From: an uncultured bacterium
Lineage (GTDB): Bacteria; Bacillota; Clostridia; Lachnospirales; Lachnospiraceae
Length of the DNA stretch: 64,000 bases
Reading direction: 5' to 3'
NCBI GenBank assembly: GCA_947574055.1
Contig: CANPIC010000001.1
Coordinates: 1 to 64,000, forward strand
In this document: positions 42,005-51,061 of the stretch, one piece after another
How positions within the stretch are numbered: position 1 is the stretch's first letter
Layout: every line of letters starts with the position of its first letter
Position numbers and translations under genes: made by a program
Notes under the pieces: model-generated
The model's input: only the letters and a program-made list of their open reading frames with translations
What the model was told of the DNA's origin: nothing
The model's database searches: none

Positions 42005-43570
42005 TCAGTTTTGCGGTGGTGCGATTTTAATGATAACGGTGTCATCCTCGATCCGCACAGAGGATGGGTGGGGCCAGCATTCCATTGCGCGGAAAACTTC
42101 GGAATCCCCGATCTGCTGCTGTTCCGATTCAGAGCAGTTTGTAAGAGGCAGGCCAAAGTAAGTGTCCATGGCGGCTGCAAAATGAGCCTGTTCAGAGATC
42201 AGATAACTGTCCCTGATGCCGGCCATGGCAGGCGGGAGATTGAGAGAGATGGTATCATAATCGGCAAAGTGCCCGATGACACAGAGTTTTGTTGCAGATG
42301 CAAAACCGGGGGTCTGCTCGATGCGATCTGTCATACGGGCGATTAGCTGCATGGTCATCTCATTGCTTTTTGTCATGTACAGATAGCTGATGTTGTCAAT
42401 CAGGACAAAATCAAATGCAGTCAATGCAGTGAAGCCCACGCTGAACCAGATAAAAAGCAGAGACAGGTTCTGTTTCTTTCTGCCCGCGTTCTCTCCTGAC
42501 AGCGGGGAAGGAGACAGAAGAAATTCACTGAGAAGGACCGGCAGTAAATAGAGCGGGCAGAAACCAGCATACATCAGCATGTAGTATCTGACGTCAGGTG
42601 TCAGAAAATAGATCATGGTGCAGGCAAAGGGCATGGAGAACAGGCACAGCACAGCCAGCAGCAGAGCGGCAGGCCGTTTGTGCAGAGCGGACCTTGGGAT
42701 GATCCACAGGAAAAGGCCTGCCAGCAACAGAAAGAGAACTACATTTAAAAGTTTGAATAAATTGATTCTGTCGAGGGGGCCAAAAAAGAAATAGGCAAAT
42801 TCGATGAGGCAGTTCTTAACGGCAAGCAAAAAGCCTGCCGCGTCGGGCAGTGCCATGGTGGAGATGCCGTTATAATCACTGGCGGCAATGCCCCAGACTA
42901 CAGAGAGCAGTTTGTTACACAACAGATAAAACGCTGTGCCCAGGCCGCCCATCAGAAGAAAACGCCGCCAGTAGGAGAGGATTGTGCGGACGGAAAGTTC
43001 GTTTCTGATCAACTGCAGCAGCGTCCAGGTAAGGATCAGCATGACCGCATAAGAAATATAAGCCTGATAGGAGCCATAGCCCAGAGCAATGCACAAAATG
43101 GCGGGTATCCATCCTTTTTTATAGTGTACGGTCAGCAATACGGCCAGTGTGAAAAGAAGCTGGGCGAGAAAATAGCCGTCGGCAGTATACATATAGGCGA
43201 AAGTACTGGCGACAACCGGGAAAGAAACGGTCAGTATGGAAGTAAGGAAAATACCTGTCTTTGTGCGCAGGGAAAACAGCCCGGTCAGGCAGGCGCAGGT
43301 CAGGCCGAGATAGAGCAGGGATAGCAGGCCGTTGATCCACTGCAGATCATAGTAAGAACCGATACCGCAGGTAAGCGTAAGAAAACATCTGCCAAGATGG
43401 ATGGTATTTTGACTGCTGTGAAAGTTATAGACGGAATCCCAGGTCAGCAGATGGTTTGTCAGACGATACATATGGATCAGAAGTCCGGCGGTGAAGGCGG
43501 TGACAAAGGCGAACTTCCATTCATATTTCAGTTTCTGACGAAAGGTCTGAAAAAAAAGGTCCGGGTACAT
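42005..43570 (-). CDS. GtrII-type membrane glucosyltransferase (paralogue of 36916)
   Basis: A 521-residue polytopic protein, the only gene on the minus strand. LTWDSVYNFHSSQNTIH and LGRCFLTLTCGIGSYYD, TADGYFLAQLLFTLAV and LGYGSYQAYISYAV correspond to the landmarks of the GtrII-type protein at 36916. The C-terminal outside domain also aligns (SESEQQQIGDSEVFRAM and a final beta hairpin IRIEDDTVIIKI-like). A minus-strand AAGGAG lies six bases before its ATG. Its own promoter, opposite orientation and nearby GtrB-type gene suggest an independently controlled side-chain glucosylation step. Confidence 0.77.
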   Translation of the reverse strand: MYPDLFFQTFRQKLKYEWKFAFVTAFTAGLLIHMYRLTNHLLTWDSVYNFHSSQNTIHLGRCFLTLTCGIGSYYDLQWINGLLSLLYLGLTCACLTGLFSLRTKTGIFLTSILTVSFPVVASTFAYMYTADGYFLAQLLFTLAVLLTVHYKKGWIPAILCIALGYGSYQAYISYAVMLILTWTLLQLIRNELSVRTILSYWRRFLLMGGLGTAFYLLCNKLLSVVWGIAASDYNGISTMALPDAAGFLLAVKNCLIEFAYFFFGPLDRINLFKLLNVVLFLLLAGLFLWIIPRSALHKRPAALLLAVLCLFSMPFACTMIYFLTPDVRYYMLMYAGFCPLYLLPVLLSEFLLSPSPLSGENAGRKKQNLSLLFIWFSVGFTALTAFDFVLIDNISYLYMTKSNEMTMQLIARMTDRIEQTPGFASATKLCVIGHFADYDTISLNLPPAMAGIRDSYLISEQAHFAAAMDTYFGLPLTNCSESEQQQIGDSEVFRAMECWPHPSSVRIEDDTVIIKIAPPQN

Positions 43571-43624
43571 AAGCTACTCCTTCGAGGGTTTACCTTCATT
43601 TTTTTGTTTGCATAGACTGGCAGT

Positions 43625-43653
43625 ATTATACCTTATTTATATGTCAAAAGCAA
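43625..43653 (-). promoter_or_regulatory. Probable promoter of the minus-strand GtrII-type gene
   Basis: On the minus strand TTGCTT (43653-43648) and a perfect TATAAT (43630-43625) are separated by 17 bases, about 55 bases upstream of the start codon at 43570. A better-looking TTGACA at 43647-43642 is only 11 bases from the -10 and is not usable with it. Confidence 0.5.
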
Positions 43654-43780
43654 ATAGACATAAAGTTAAATTCATAGAAAGTATTCTATGGTTGAGACGT
43701 ATTATATACTGTTAACAAATGGTATAATTGCAAAATATTCAATAATTTTTATGAAACAGGAGAACATGTAATAGCAAAAG

Positions 43781-43809
43781 TTGTAAAAATATAATAGGTG
43801 TAGTATACT
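43781..43809 (+). promoter_or_regulatory. Probable promoter of the second polysaccharide locus
   Basis: TTGTAA at 43781-43786 and TATACT at 43804-43809 are spaced by exactly 17 bases, 80 bases before the start of the WcaJ-type gene. The stretch is AT-rich in an otherwise moderate-GC region, as expected for a sigma-A promoter. No operator or riboswitch is evident. Confidence 0.5.
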
Positions 43810-43889
43810 CTTTCCTATCATAAATATTGAAAATATTGGTAACTGGTCAAAGTCAATGCAAATGCTTCACGGAGCAGAAAGGAACGGAT

Positions 43890-45302
43890 ATGGATCGCAA
43901 AAGCAGAATCACGGAAACATATGGTCTTCTCACAGCAGACTGTTTCTGTGTCATTGTATCATATCTGGTGGCACTGCTGATTCGTTACGGCTCTTTTGCC
44001 GAAACACATCATAAGAACACGTATGTCCTTGTATGTGTCTGGATTCTGCTCTTTACCGTATTGTATGATACACTGGTGGGAAGCGGGCGGAATTTTCTGC
44101 GCAGGGGCTATTATGTGGAGGCCAAGTCGGTGATCAAGCATGTGGCCGCTTTGCTGATCTTTCTGGGATGCAGCCTGTTTTTTTTCAAGGAGGCGGAAAA
44201 CTTTTCCCGGCTGGTGTTCGGCTATTTTATTTTGCTGGAAGCAGGCCTGATGTTTGGTGCACACAGTCTGCTGAAAAAGTATCTGCGGGCCCATTATCGT
44301 ACCGACAGGAGCCGGGTCAAAGTGATGGCTATTGTGGAGGATGGAAGCGCGGAGCGGATTCTGCCTGTGCTTGTGCGGGATGCAGAGTATGACTGTGAGA
44401 TATCGGCAGCGGTCATCTGGGACAGAAACCGGGTGGGTGAGGTGCTGTGCGGAGTACCGGTTGTGGCGGATCGCAATGATGTGATTGATGTGGCCAAAAA
44501 TATGCCGATGGATGAAGTGTTTATTCATCTGCCTGAGGAGGGCAAGAGTACCCTCAAGAAGCTGCTTATGGATCTGGAAGTCATGGGGGTGAGTTGTCAT
44601 TATAATATCGGTGTGGCAGAGCCGGAGACGAAAGTGCGGGAAATCGGGGAATTTGCCGGTTTTACTGTCGTCACCTATGCCATCCATCCGATGGACAACC
44701 GCCGGGGCATGATCAAGCGTCTGCTTGACATTGCCGGTGGCTTGACCGGGCTTTTGCTCACGGCTTGTTTATATCCTTTTGTGGCGCTGGCCATCAAGCT
44801 GGATTCACCGGGGCCGATTGTCTTTTCCCAGGTGCGGATCGGGAAGAATGGCCGGCGATTTCGGATTTATAAATTCCGTTCCATGTATGCGGATGCGGAG
44901 AAGCGAAAAAAAGAGTTGGAAGCACAAAATGAGATGCAGGGACTTATGTTTAAAATGGAAGATGATCCGCGCGTGACCCGCGTGGGGAAATTCCTCCGTA
45001 AGACAAGCATTGACGAACTGCCGCAGTTTCTGAATGTGCTGAAAGGCGATATGAGCCTGGTGGGGACAAGGCCGCCGACAGAGGATGAATTTGCCGCATA
45101 TACGCCATACTATAGGAGAAGGCTCTGCATGACACCGGGCCTGACCGGTTTGTGGCAGGTCAGCGGCCGCAGTAATATTGAAAACTTTGATGATGTGGTA
45201 AAATATGACCTGCATTACATCGACCACTGGTCACTCAGTCTGGATATCAAGATACTGTTGCAGACAGTCTATGTAGTGCTGTTTGGAAAAGGAGCAAAAT
45301 GA
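43890..45302 (+). CDS. Polytopic initiating sugar-phosphate transferase (WcaJ/CpsE type)
   Basis: A 470-residue polyprenyl glycosylphosphotransferase. The first 130 residues hold about four membrane helices, then a Rossmann-like middle domain, then the bacterial sugar transferase domain with KFRSMYADAEKRKKELEA, SIDELPQFLNVLKGDMSLVG and TRPPT. The middle and N-terminal parts distinguish it from the short PglC-type enzyme at 11933. It transfers a hexose 1-phosphate (glucose or galactose in characterised relatives) to undecaprenyl phosphate. A TTG at 43827 would add 21 residues; the ATG at 43890 has AAAGGA at good spacing. It begins a second polymer. Confidence 0.88.
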   Translation: MDRKSRITETYGLLTADCFCVIVSYLVALLIRYGSFAETHHKNTYVLVCVWILLFTVLYDTLVGSGRNFLRRGYYVEAKSVIKHVAALLIFLGCSLFFFKEAENFSRLVFGYFILLEAGLMFGAHSLLKKYLRAHYRTDRSRVKVMAIVEDGSAERILPVLVRDAEYDCEISAAVIWDRNRVGEVLCGVPVVADRNDVIDVAKNMPMDEVFIHLPEEGKSTLKKLLMDLEVMGVSCHYNIGVAEPETKVREIGEFAGFTVVTYAIHPMDNRRGMIKRLLDIAGGLTGLLLTACLYPFVALAIKLDSPGPIVFSQVRIGKNGRRFRIYKFRSMYADAEKRKKELEAQNEMQGLMFKMEDDPRVTRVGKFLRKTSIDELPQFLNVLKGDMSLVGTRPPTEDEFAAYTPYYRRRLCMTPGLTGLWQVSGRSNIENFDDVVKYDLHYIDHWSLSLDIKILLQTVYVVLFGKGAK

Positions 45303-46513
45303 GTATGAAAGGTAAGATACTGATCATTGTGGAAAATCTGCCGGTTCCCTTTGACACGCGGGTGTGGCAGGAGGCGACAACGCTGGTTGACAACGGCTAT
45401 ACGGTATCCGTGATCTGTCCCAAAGGCAAAGGATATGAAAAGGCATATGAGAAGCTGTGCGGGGTGCATATTTTCCGGCATGATCTGCCGACAGAGGGCA
45501 GTGGTCCGGTGGGGTATGCAAAAGAGTACGGAGCGGCGCTCTATCACGAGATGCGCATCGCGCAGTGGATTTATAAAAGGATCGGCTTTGATGTGATCCA
45601 TGGCTGTAATCCGCCGGATAATATCTATATGGTCGCAAGGCGGTTTCGGAAATATGGCGTGTCCTATGTGTTTGATCATCATGATATCTGTCCGGAGTTG
45701 TTTGAGGCTAAATTCGGGAAGAAAAAAGGACTTTTATATCGGAGTCAGTTATGGCTGGAGCGCAAAACGTATGAAAATGCGGCTTTTGCCTTTGTCACAA
45801 ACGAATCTTATAAAGAGATCGCCATCAGGCGGGGCGGTATGGCGCCCGATCGGGTGTATGTGCTGCGCAGCGGGCCGAAGCTGGAACGGCTGCAGATCCG
45901 GCCGCTCAGAGAGGAACTGAAAGGCGGCAGGAAATATATGGTCGGATATGTGGGTGTGATCGGAAAACAGGAAGGGATACCCTATCTGCTAAAGGCGGCT
46001 GCCTATATCCGGAAGGAATTACAGCGCGATGATATCTGTTATGGCATCGTCGGCGGCGGTACGTCTCTGGAAGAGATGAAGGCGCTCTCTTCCCGGCTGG
46101 GGCTTGACGATATCGTGACCTTTACCGGCCGGGCGCCGGATGAGGTGATGCTGGATTATCTGAATACGGCAGATATCTGTGTCAATCCGGATGAGTATAA
46201 TCCCATGAATGACAAATCCACGATGAATAAAGTGCTGGAATATATGGCGCTGGGCAAGCCTATCGTACAGTTTGACCTCACAGAGGGACGCTATTCGGCA
46301 CAGGGAGCGTCTCTGTATGCAAAACCCAATGATTCTCAGGATATGGCAGAAAAGATTGTTGCGCTGCTGGAGGATGAGAAAAAACGGGAAGAGATGGCAA
46401 AGCTGGGGCGCAGACGTGTAGTGGAGGAACTGTCCTGGGAGCATACAAGCAAGGCGCTGCTGGAAGGGTATGAGACTTTTTTTGCCCATAAACATAAGGG
46501 AGAGTGCAGATGA
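45299..46513 (+). CDS. Glycosyltransferase family 4
   Basis: A 404-residue GT-B enzyme. ILIIVENLPVPFDTRVWQEA is the start of a GT4 subgroup common in exopolysaccharide loci, YVGVIGKQEGIPYLLKAA opens the donor domain, and NPMNDKSTMNKVLEYMALGK replaces the classical EX7E region while keeping the second Glu. ATG codons at 45299 and 45305 are possible, overlapping the preceding stop. It probably adds the second sugar of the module E unit after the WcaJ-type enzyme. Confidence 0.82.
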   Translation: MSMKGKILIIVENLPVPFDTRVWQEATTLVDNGYTVSVICPKGKGYEKAYEKLCGVHIFRHDLPTEGSGPVGYAKEYGAALYHEMRIAQWIYKRIGFDVIHGCNPPDNIYMVARRFRKYGVSYVFDHHDICPELFEAKFGKKKGLLYRSQLWLERKTYENAAFAFVTNESYKEIAIRRGGMAPDRVYVLRSGPKLERLQIRPLREELKGGRKYMVGYVGVIGKQEGIPYLLKAAAYIRKELQRDDICYGIVGGGTSLEEMKALSSRLGLDDIVTFTGRAPDEVMLDYLNTADICVNPDEYNPMNDKSTMNKVLEYMALGKPIVQFDLTEGRYSAQGASLYAKPNDSQDMAEKIVALLEDEKKREEMAKLGRRRVVEELSWEHTSKALLEGYETFFAHKHKGECR

Positions 46514-47883
46514 GAATCAGTATATTTGGGATGGGGTATGTGGGCTGCGTGGGTGCGGCCTGTTGTGCAAAGCTGGGACATCATGTGATCGGCGTGGATG
46601 TATCAGCCCATAAGGTGGAACTGATTAACAGTGGCCGACCGACGATCATCGAAAAGGACATCGAAGAGCTGATCCGGCTGGCGCATGAGAGCGGCCGGCT
46701 GGAAGCAACCGGGGACAGCACATATGCGGTGCGCGGGTCCGAGATCTCGTTTATCGCCGTGGGCACGCCCAGCAGCAGGGAAGGCCATCTGAATCTGGAT
46801 TACATCTTTAAGGTTGCTTCACAGATCGGGAAAGCACTGCGGGAGAAAGAAGAATTTCATATCGTGGCGATCAGAAGCACAGTACTGCCCGGCACCAATG
46901 AAAAGATCGGCAGGATGTTGGAAGAAGCATCTGGCAAAAAAAGGGGCAGGGACTTTACGGTTGTGTCCAATCCTGAATTTTTGCGGGAGGGGACGGCGGT
47001 TCATGATTACTTAAATCCTCCTTTAACTTTAGTGGGAAGTGACAGTGAAGCGGCAGTGGAGAAAATGCGGCAGCTCTATCAGGATATTCCCGGTGAATTT
47101 ATTGCCACGGATATCAAAGTGGCGGAGATGATGAAATACATCAACAACACGTATCATGCACTGAAGATCGTATTTGGCAATGAGGTGGGGAATATCTGCA
47201 AAGCGCTTGATGTGGACAGTCACAAGGTGATGGAGATATTCTGTAAGGATACACAGCTCAATATCTCTTCCTATTATTTCAAGCCCGGATTTGCCTATGG
47301 CGGCTCCTGTCTGCCCAAGGATTCCAAAGCGCTGCGTACGCTGGCCAGAGACTATTATGTGGATGTGCCGGTAATTGACGCGATTGAAGAAAGCAATGAA
47401 ATCCAGAAGAAAAATGCGGTGCGGCTGATTATGGAAATGGGCCGGCGCAAGGTGGGTATTCTGGGCCTGAGTTTTAAAGCCGGGACGGACGATCTGCGCT
47501 GCAGCCCCATCGTAGATGTGGTGGAGACACTGCTGGGCAAGGGCTTTGCCCTGCGCATTTATGATAAAAATGTCAAATTATCCGAGATCACCGGTACGAA
47601 CCGGGACTTTATCATGGCCAAGATTCCGCATCTCCAGCACTTTGTCCATGATGATCTGGACAAGGTGGTGTCAGAGTCGGATGTACTGGTGGTAACGAAC
47701 AAAGAAGCCGAGTTTACCGACCTTTTGCAGCGCTATCCGGGCAAGATCATCGTGGATCTGGTACGGATGTGGCAGGATGTGGATTACGCGGGACATTATG
47801 AGGGGATTTCCTGGGGCAATATCAATACAAACGGGAAACAGGAAGATACGATACAGAAGGATATGGCAGGGACGGAGTTCTGA
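46510..47883 (+). CDS. UDP-glucose/GDP-mannose dehydrogenase family enzyme (AlgD-like)
   Basis: A 457-residue sugar-nucleotide 6-dehydrogenase. RISIFGMGYVGCVGAACCAK gives the NAD site, VAEMMKYINNTYHALKIVF the catalytic Lys/Asn region, and the catalytic cysteine is C267 in GFAYGGSCLPKDSKAL. GMGYVGCV and FAYGGSCLPKD are closer to GDP-mannose dehydrogenase (AlgD) than to the WbpO-type enzyme at 15926. It yields a uronic acid nucleotide for the second polymer. The ATG at 46510 has GGGAGAG six bases upstream and overlaps the GT4 stop as ATGA. Confidence 0.83.
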   Translation: MRISIFGMGYVGCVGAACCAKLGHHVIGVDVSAHKVELINSGRPTIIEKDIEELIRLAHESGRLEATGDSTYAVRGSEISFIAVGTPSSREGHLNLDYIFKVASQIGKALREKEEFHIVAIRSTVLPGTNEKIGRMLEEASGKKRGRDFTVVSNPEFLREGTAVHDYLNPPLTLVGSDSEAAVEKMRQLYQDIPGEFIATDIKVAEMMKYINNTYHALKIVFGNEVGNICKALDVDSHKVMEIFCKDTQLNISSYYFKPGFAYGGSCLPKDSKALRTLARDYYVDVPVIDAIEESNEIQKKNAVRLIMEMGRRKVGILGLSFKAGTDDLRCSPIVDVVETLLGKGFALRIYDKNVKLSEITGTNRDFIMAKIPHLQHFVHDDLDKVVSESDVLVVTNKEAEFTDLLQRYPGKIIVDLVRMWQDVDYAGHYEGISWGNINTNGKQEDTIQKDMAGTEF

Positions 47884-47885
47884 AA

Positions 47886-49949
47886 ATGACAGAGTTGGGA
47901 TGGTATGTCAGGCGCCTGCGGGCGATGAGCGGACAGGAAATATTGTGGCGGATTGATCAGAAACGGATCGAAAAAGAAGAGAGGAAAGCATTTTGCGGCA
48001 AAAACCGCAGGATAACATCGGAAATTTTTCGGCAGGCTGGCAGGGGATTGCTGTTTCATGTGGAGAGGCTGGCATGTGACGGGGATAATCATGAATGTGG
48101 ATCAGCCATTTCGTTGCCGGGTGGCTTTGCGTATGCCACATACAAAAAGCAGTGGCATGCCGGATTCCAAACGGATCGTACATGGCCAAAGACTTTTTCT
48201 TATGATCTGGAGTATAAGCAGCGGGATGAAATCGGAGACGCCAGGACCAACTGGGAATTAAACCGCCATTTTCAGTTTGCCATGCTGGCATATCGCTATG
48301 TGCAGACCGGAGATGAGGCGGATCTGACAGAACTGGCAGATCTGTTCGATGACTGGAATAAAGAGAATCCTTTTCTGACCGGTATCTCCTGGACAAGCGT
48401 GATGGAGGCGGCTATCCGGGATATCAACTGGATCTATACACTGGGTTTTCTGACGATGGCACTTGAAAGGACGGACAATAAAAAGGCAGAGCGGGAACTG
48501 CTCTGCCGGTTGTGCGGGGAATTGCAAAATGGCATTAGTAATATGACAGATTATATTGTCATGCATCATTCCCGCTATTCTTCAGCCAACAACCATCTGA
48601 TCGTAGAAGCCACGGCCATGGGTCTGGCAGGTATTGTCATGGACTGTGACGCGTGGTATGAAAAGGCTTTTACTATTTTGCAATACGAAATGAAACGGCA
48701 GAATTACAGAGACGGTGTCAACAAAGAGGTCTCTCTCCATTACCAGTCGTTTTTTATGGAAGCGATGGGTCTGCTTGTACTGACCATGCAGAAAAACGGC
48801 ATCCGTATTCCACAGTTCTGGAGAAATATGCTAACCAGAATGAGCCGTTATCTGGCAGACTGTCAGGGTGATTATGGGGAAACGATTGTATTTGGTGATG
48901 ACGACGAGGGGAAGATTCTGGATCTGTGCGGGCATGAGAATCATTATGGGTATGTGCTGCAGCTTATGAGTGTCATCCTGCCGGAGCGGTATGTGGAAGA
49001 CATAGAGGATAAAACGGTCCTGGCGCTGCTTTCAAAGCGGCAAAGAGAAGCGCTACAGGAGAAACCTTATTACAAAAGAAGCGGCAGTGTCTGCTATGAA
49101 GAAGGCGGTATCAGCCTCTTAAGGAGCAGAGACAAAAAAGCGCTGATCGGGATTGATCACGGGGAACTGGGATTTGGTAGTATCGCGGCCCATGGTCATG
49201 CGGATGCTCTTTCGTTTCAGATGTTTCTGGAAGGGGAAGCGGTGTTTGCGGATGCGGGTACTTATCTTTACCACATGGATCTGGAGAGCCGCCATGCATT
49301 TCGCAGGACGGAAAACCATAACACCGTTACGGTTGGCGGAAAGGACCAGTCGCAGATGCTGGGCGCTTTTTTGTGGGGGAAACGGGCACGGACGAAACTG
49401 TATGGCCATAATCTGCCTCTGCCGGAGGAAGAAGGCGGCGAAAATCAGGAAAAAGAGAGGCCAGGCAGTACAACCTGCGAAGATGGTAAGCGCAGGGTGG
49501 GAATCCTGTATGTGGACGCCGCACATGATGGCTATGCCCCGCTGATCCACCGGCGAAGGTATGAGTATGACGGCGGTCGGCGGCTGCGGATTGTGGACAG
49601 GCTGGCGGAACCGGAAAAAGAGACTGCGTTTGCGATTCATTTTCTGCTGGGGGAGAAGTGTGAGGTAGAAAAGGCAGACTGCAACAGCTTTATCATAAAG
49701 GTATTGACAAAAGCGCAAAAAGAGAGGACAGTGCGGATCTGGTGTGAAATCCGGGATGGCAATAGCCGGAGCGCAGCCGTCAAAAAAAGCGGCGGGGTAA
49801 CGTGCCGCAGGCAGACAATCGGATCGGTGATCAAGGATGCCCGACTCTCCCCTGCCTATGGTATCTGCAAGGAGACAAAGAAACTTGTATTTGCCGGCAG
49901 TACTGACAGAGAAGTAACGGTTGTCACAAAAATAGAATGGGAGAAGTGA
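47886..49949 (+). CDS. Heparinase II/III-like polysaccharide lyase family protein
   Basis: A 687-residue protein. Residues about 100-350 form the alpha/alpha-toroid of heparinase II/III-like lyases (NWELNRHFQFAMLAYRYVQ, HHSRYSSANNHLIVEATAM, YQSFFMEAMGLLVLTM), and the beta-sandwich part carries AAHGHADALSFQMFLEG near residues 433-448 and FRRTENHNTVTVGGKDQSQM. No signal peptide or membrane helix is visible. Members cleave uronic-acid-containing polymers, and in synthesis loci they also act in length control. It follows an AlgD-like dehydrogenase by three bases, which fits a uronate-containing product. Confidence 0.8.
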   Translation: MTELGWYVRRLRAMSGQEILWRIDQKRIEKEERKAFCGKNRRITSEIFRQAGRGLLFHVERLACDGDNHECGSAISLPGGFAYATYKKQWHAGFQTDRTWPKTFSYDLEYKQRDEIGDARTNWELNRHFQFAMLAYRYVQTGDEADLTELADLFDDWNKENPFLTGISWTSVMEAAIRDINWIYTLGFLTMALERTDNKKAERELLCRLCGELQNGISNMTDYIVMHHSRYSSANNHLIVEATAMGLAGIVMDCDAWYEKAFTILQYEMKRQNYRDGVNKEVSLHYQSFFMEAMGLLVLTMQKNGIRIPQFWRNMLTRMSRYLADCQGDYGETIVFGDDDEGKILDLCGHENHYGYVLQLMSVILPERYVEDIEDKTVLALLSKRQREALQEKPYYKRSGSVCYEEGGISLLRSRDKKALIGIDHGELGFGSIAAHGHADALSFQMFLEGEAVFADAGTYLYHMDLESRHAFRRTENHNTVTVGGKDQSQMLGAFLWGKRARTKLYGHNLPLPEEEGGENQEKERPGSTTCEDGKRRVGILYVDAAHDGYAPLIHRRRYEYDGGRRLRIVDRLAEPEKETAFAIHFLLGEKCEVEKADCNSFIIKVLTKAQKERTVRIWCEIRDGNSRSAAVKKSGGVTCRRQTIGSVIKDARLSPAYGICKETKKLVFAGSTDREVTVVTKIEWEK

Positions 49950-49951
49950 CT

Positions 49952-51028
49952 ATGAAAGTACTGATGATCGGCGCGGGCAGGAATGTGCGCGGCGGCGTTT
50001 CCAGTGTGGTAAACGGATATTATGAGGCAGGCCTGGATCGGAAATGTGAGCTGACATATCTGGCGACCATGGAGGATGGCTCCAAACTGAAAAAACTGGG
50101 GGTGGCAGCGCTGGCCCGTGTCCGCTTTGAGAAGCTGATGCGGGAGGCGGATATCCTGCATGTGCATATGTCTTCTGATAACAGCTTCTACCGAAAAGCG
50201 GTCTTTATCCGCAGAGCATACAGGATGCATAAAAAAATCATCATTCATATGCATGGCAGTACCTTTGATTTGTTTTACAAAGAGCGCTGTAATAAGCGGC
50301 AGAAAAGGGAAGTCAGAGATATTTTCCGTTTGGCTGAGCGGGTGATCGCATTGTCCGATGACTGGAAAGCATTTCTGGCAAAATATATCTGTCCGGCGGA
50401 GAAGATCAAGGTCATTTATAATGGTGTGCCAGTACCTGAAACCGGTAAAAAAGGGTATGGAAACCGCAGGATTTTGTTTCTTGGTATCCTGGGACAGCGC
50501 AAAGGGACTTATGATCTGCTCAAAGTTCTGCCCGAGGTGTGCAGGGTATATCCGGATGTGCATGTATATTTTGGCGGGGATGGGGAGCGCGAACAGGCAG
50601 AGCGGTTGTCCCGGGAACTGGGTATCTCCGGGCATGTCACGTTCCTGGGCTGGGTCAGAGGCAGGAAAAAGGAAAAACTGCTCCGGAGCTGTAGTATGTA
50701 TGTGCTGCCCACCTATCATGAAGGGATGCCGATGTCGGTACTGGAAGCCATGTCGTATGGCATGGCAGTGATATCCACCTGGGTGGGCGGGATTCCGCAC
50801 ATCATTACCGATGGGGAAAACGGCCTGCTGTGTGAGGCTGGGGATGAGAAGCGGCTACAGGAACTTATCCTGCGGCTTCTGGCTTCCGAGGCGGAGCGCA
50901 GAAAGCTGGGGGTGAACGCTAAAGGGCTGATCCGGGATGTTTTTGATGTGAAAAAGACAGTGGATGAGGTAGTTCGTCTTTATGGGGAAGTCATGTTGGG
51001 GGCAGGGGGTAATAGTCGTAAGAGATAA
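49952..51028 (+). CDS. Glycosyltransferase family 4
   Basis: A 358-residue GT-B enzyme. The start at 49952 (after GGGAGAAG) gives KVLMIGAGRNVRGGVSSVVN at the N-terminus; the ATG at 49937 lies inside the previous gene. IHMHGSTFDLFYKE, FLGILGQRKGTYDLLKVLP and the donor motif YHEGMPMSVLEAMSYGMAV are typical GT4 features. It is the last gene before the base composition changes to AT-rich at about 51.03 kb. Confidence 0.83.
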   Translation: MKVLMIGAGRNVRGGVSSVVNGYYEAGLDRKCELTYLATMEDGSKLKKLGVAALARVRFEKLMREADILHVHMSSDNSFYRKAVFIRRAYRMHKKIIIHMHGSTFDLFYKERCNKRQKREVRDIFRLAERVIALSDDWKAFLAKYICPAEKIKVIYNGVPVPETGKKGYGNRRILFLGILGQRKGTYDLLKVLPEVCRVYPDVHVYFGGDGEREQAERLSRELGISGHVTFLGWVRGRKKEKLLRSCSMYVLPTYHEGMPMSVLEAMSYGMAVISTWVGGIPHIITDGENGLLCEAGDEKRLQELILRLLASEAERRKLGVNAKGLIRDVFDVKKTVDEVVRLYGEVMLGAGGNSRKR

Positions 51029-51061
51029 GTGTGTATTTACGGGAAAATAGAGAGGAAAAAG

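Larger units (their letters stand above)
43571..43889. other. Divergent intergenic region separating two glycan loci
   Basis: This 319-base AT-rich gap has no convincing gene. It holds a minus-strand promoter for the GtrII-type gene near 43625-43653, a plus-strand promoter near 43781-43809 for the second locus, and the ribosome binding site AAAGGA before 43890. A TATAAT at 43723-43728 has no matching -35 at normal spacing. This is the main regulatory boundary in the window. Confidence 0.6.

Noticed and set aside
43642-43647. Perfect minus-strand TTGACA as -35 of the reversed GtrII-type gene
   Set aside because: It is only 11 bases from the TATAAT; TTGCTT at 43653-43648 has the correct 17-base spacing.
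43723-43728. Plus-strand TATAAT as the main promoter of the second locus
   Set aside because: The nearest TTGAGA is 25 bases away and no hexamer at 16-18 bases resembles a -35; the pair at 43781/43804 is better spaced.
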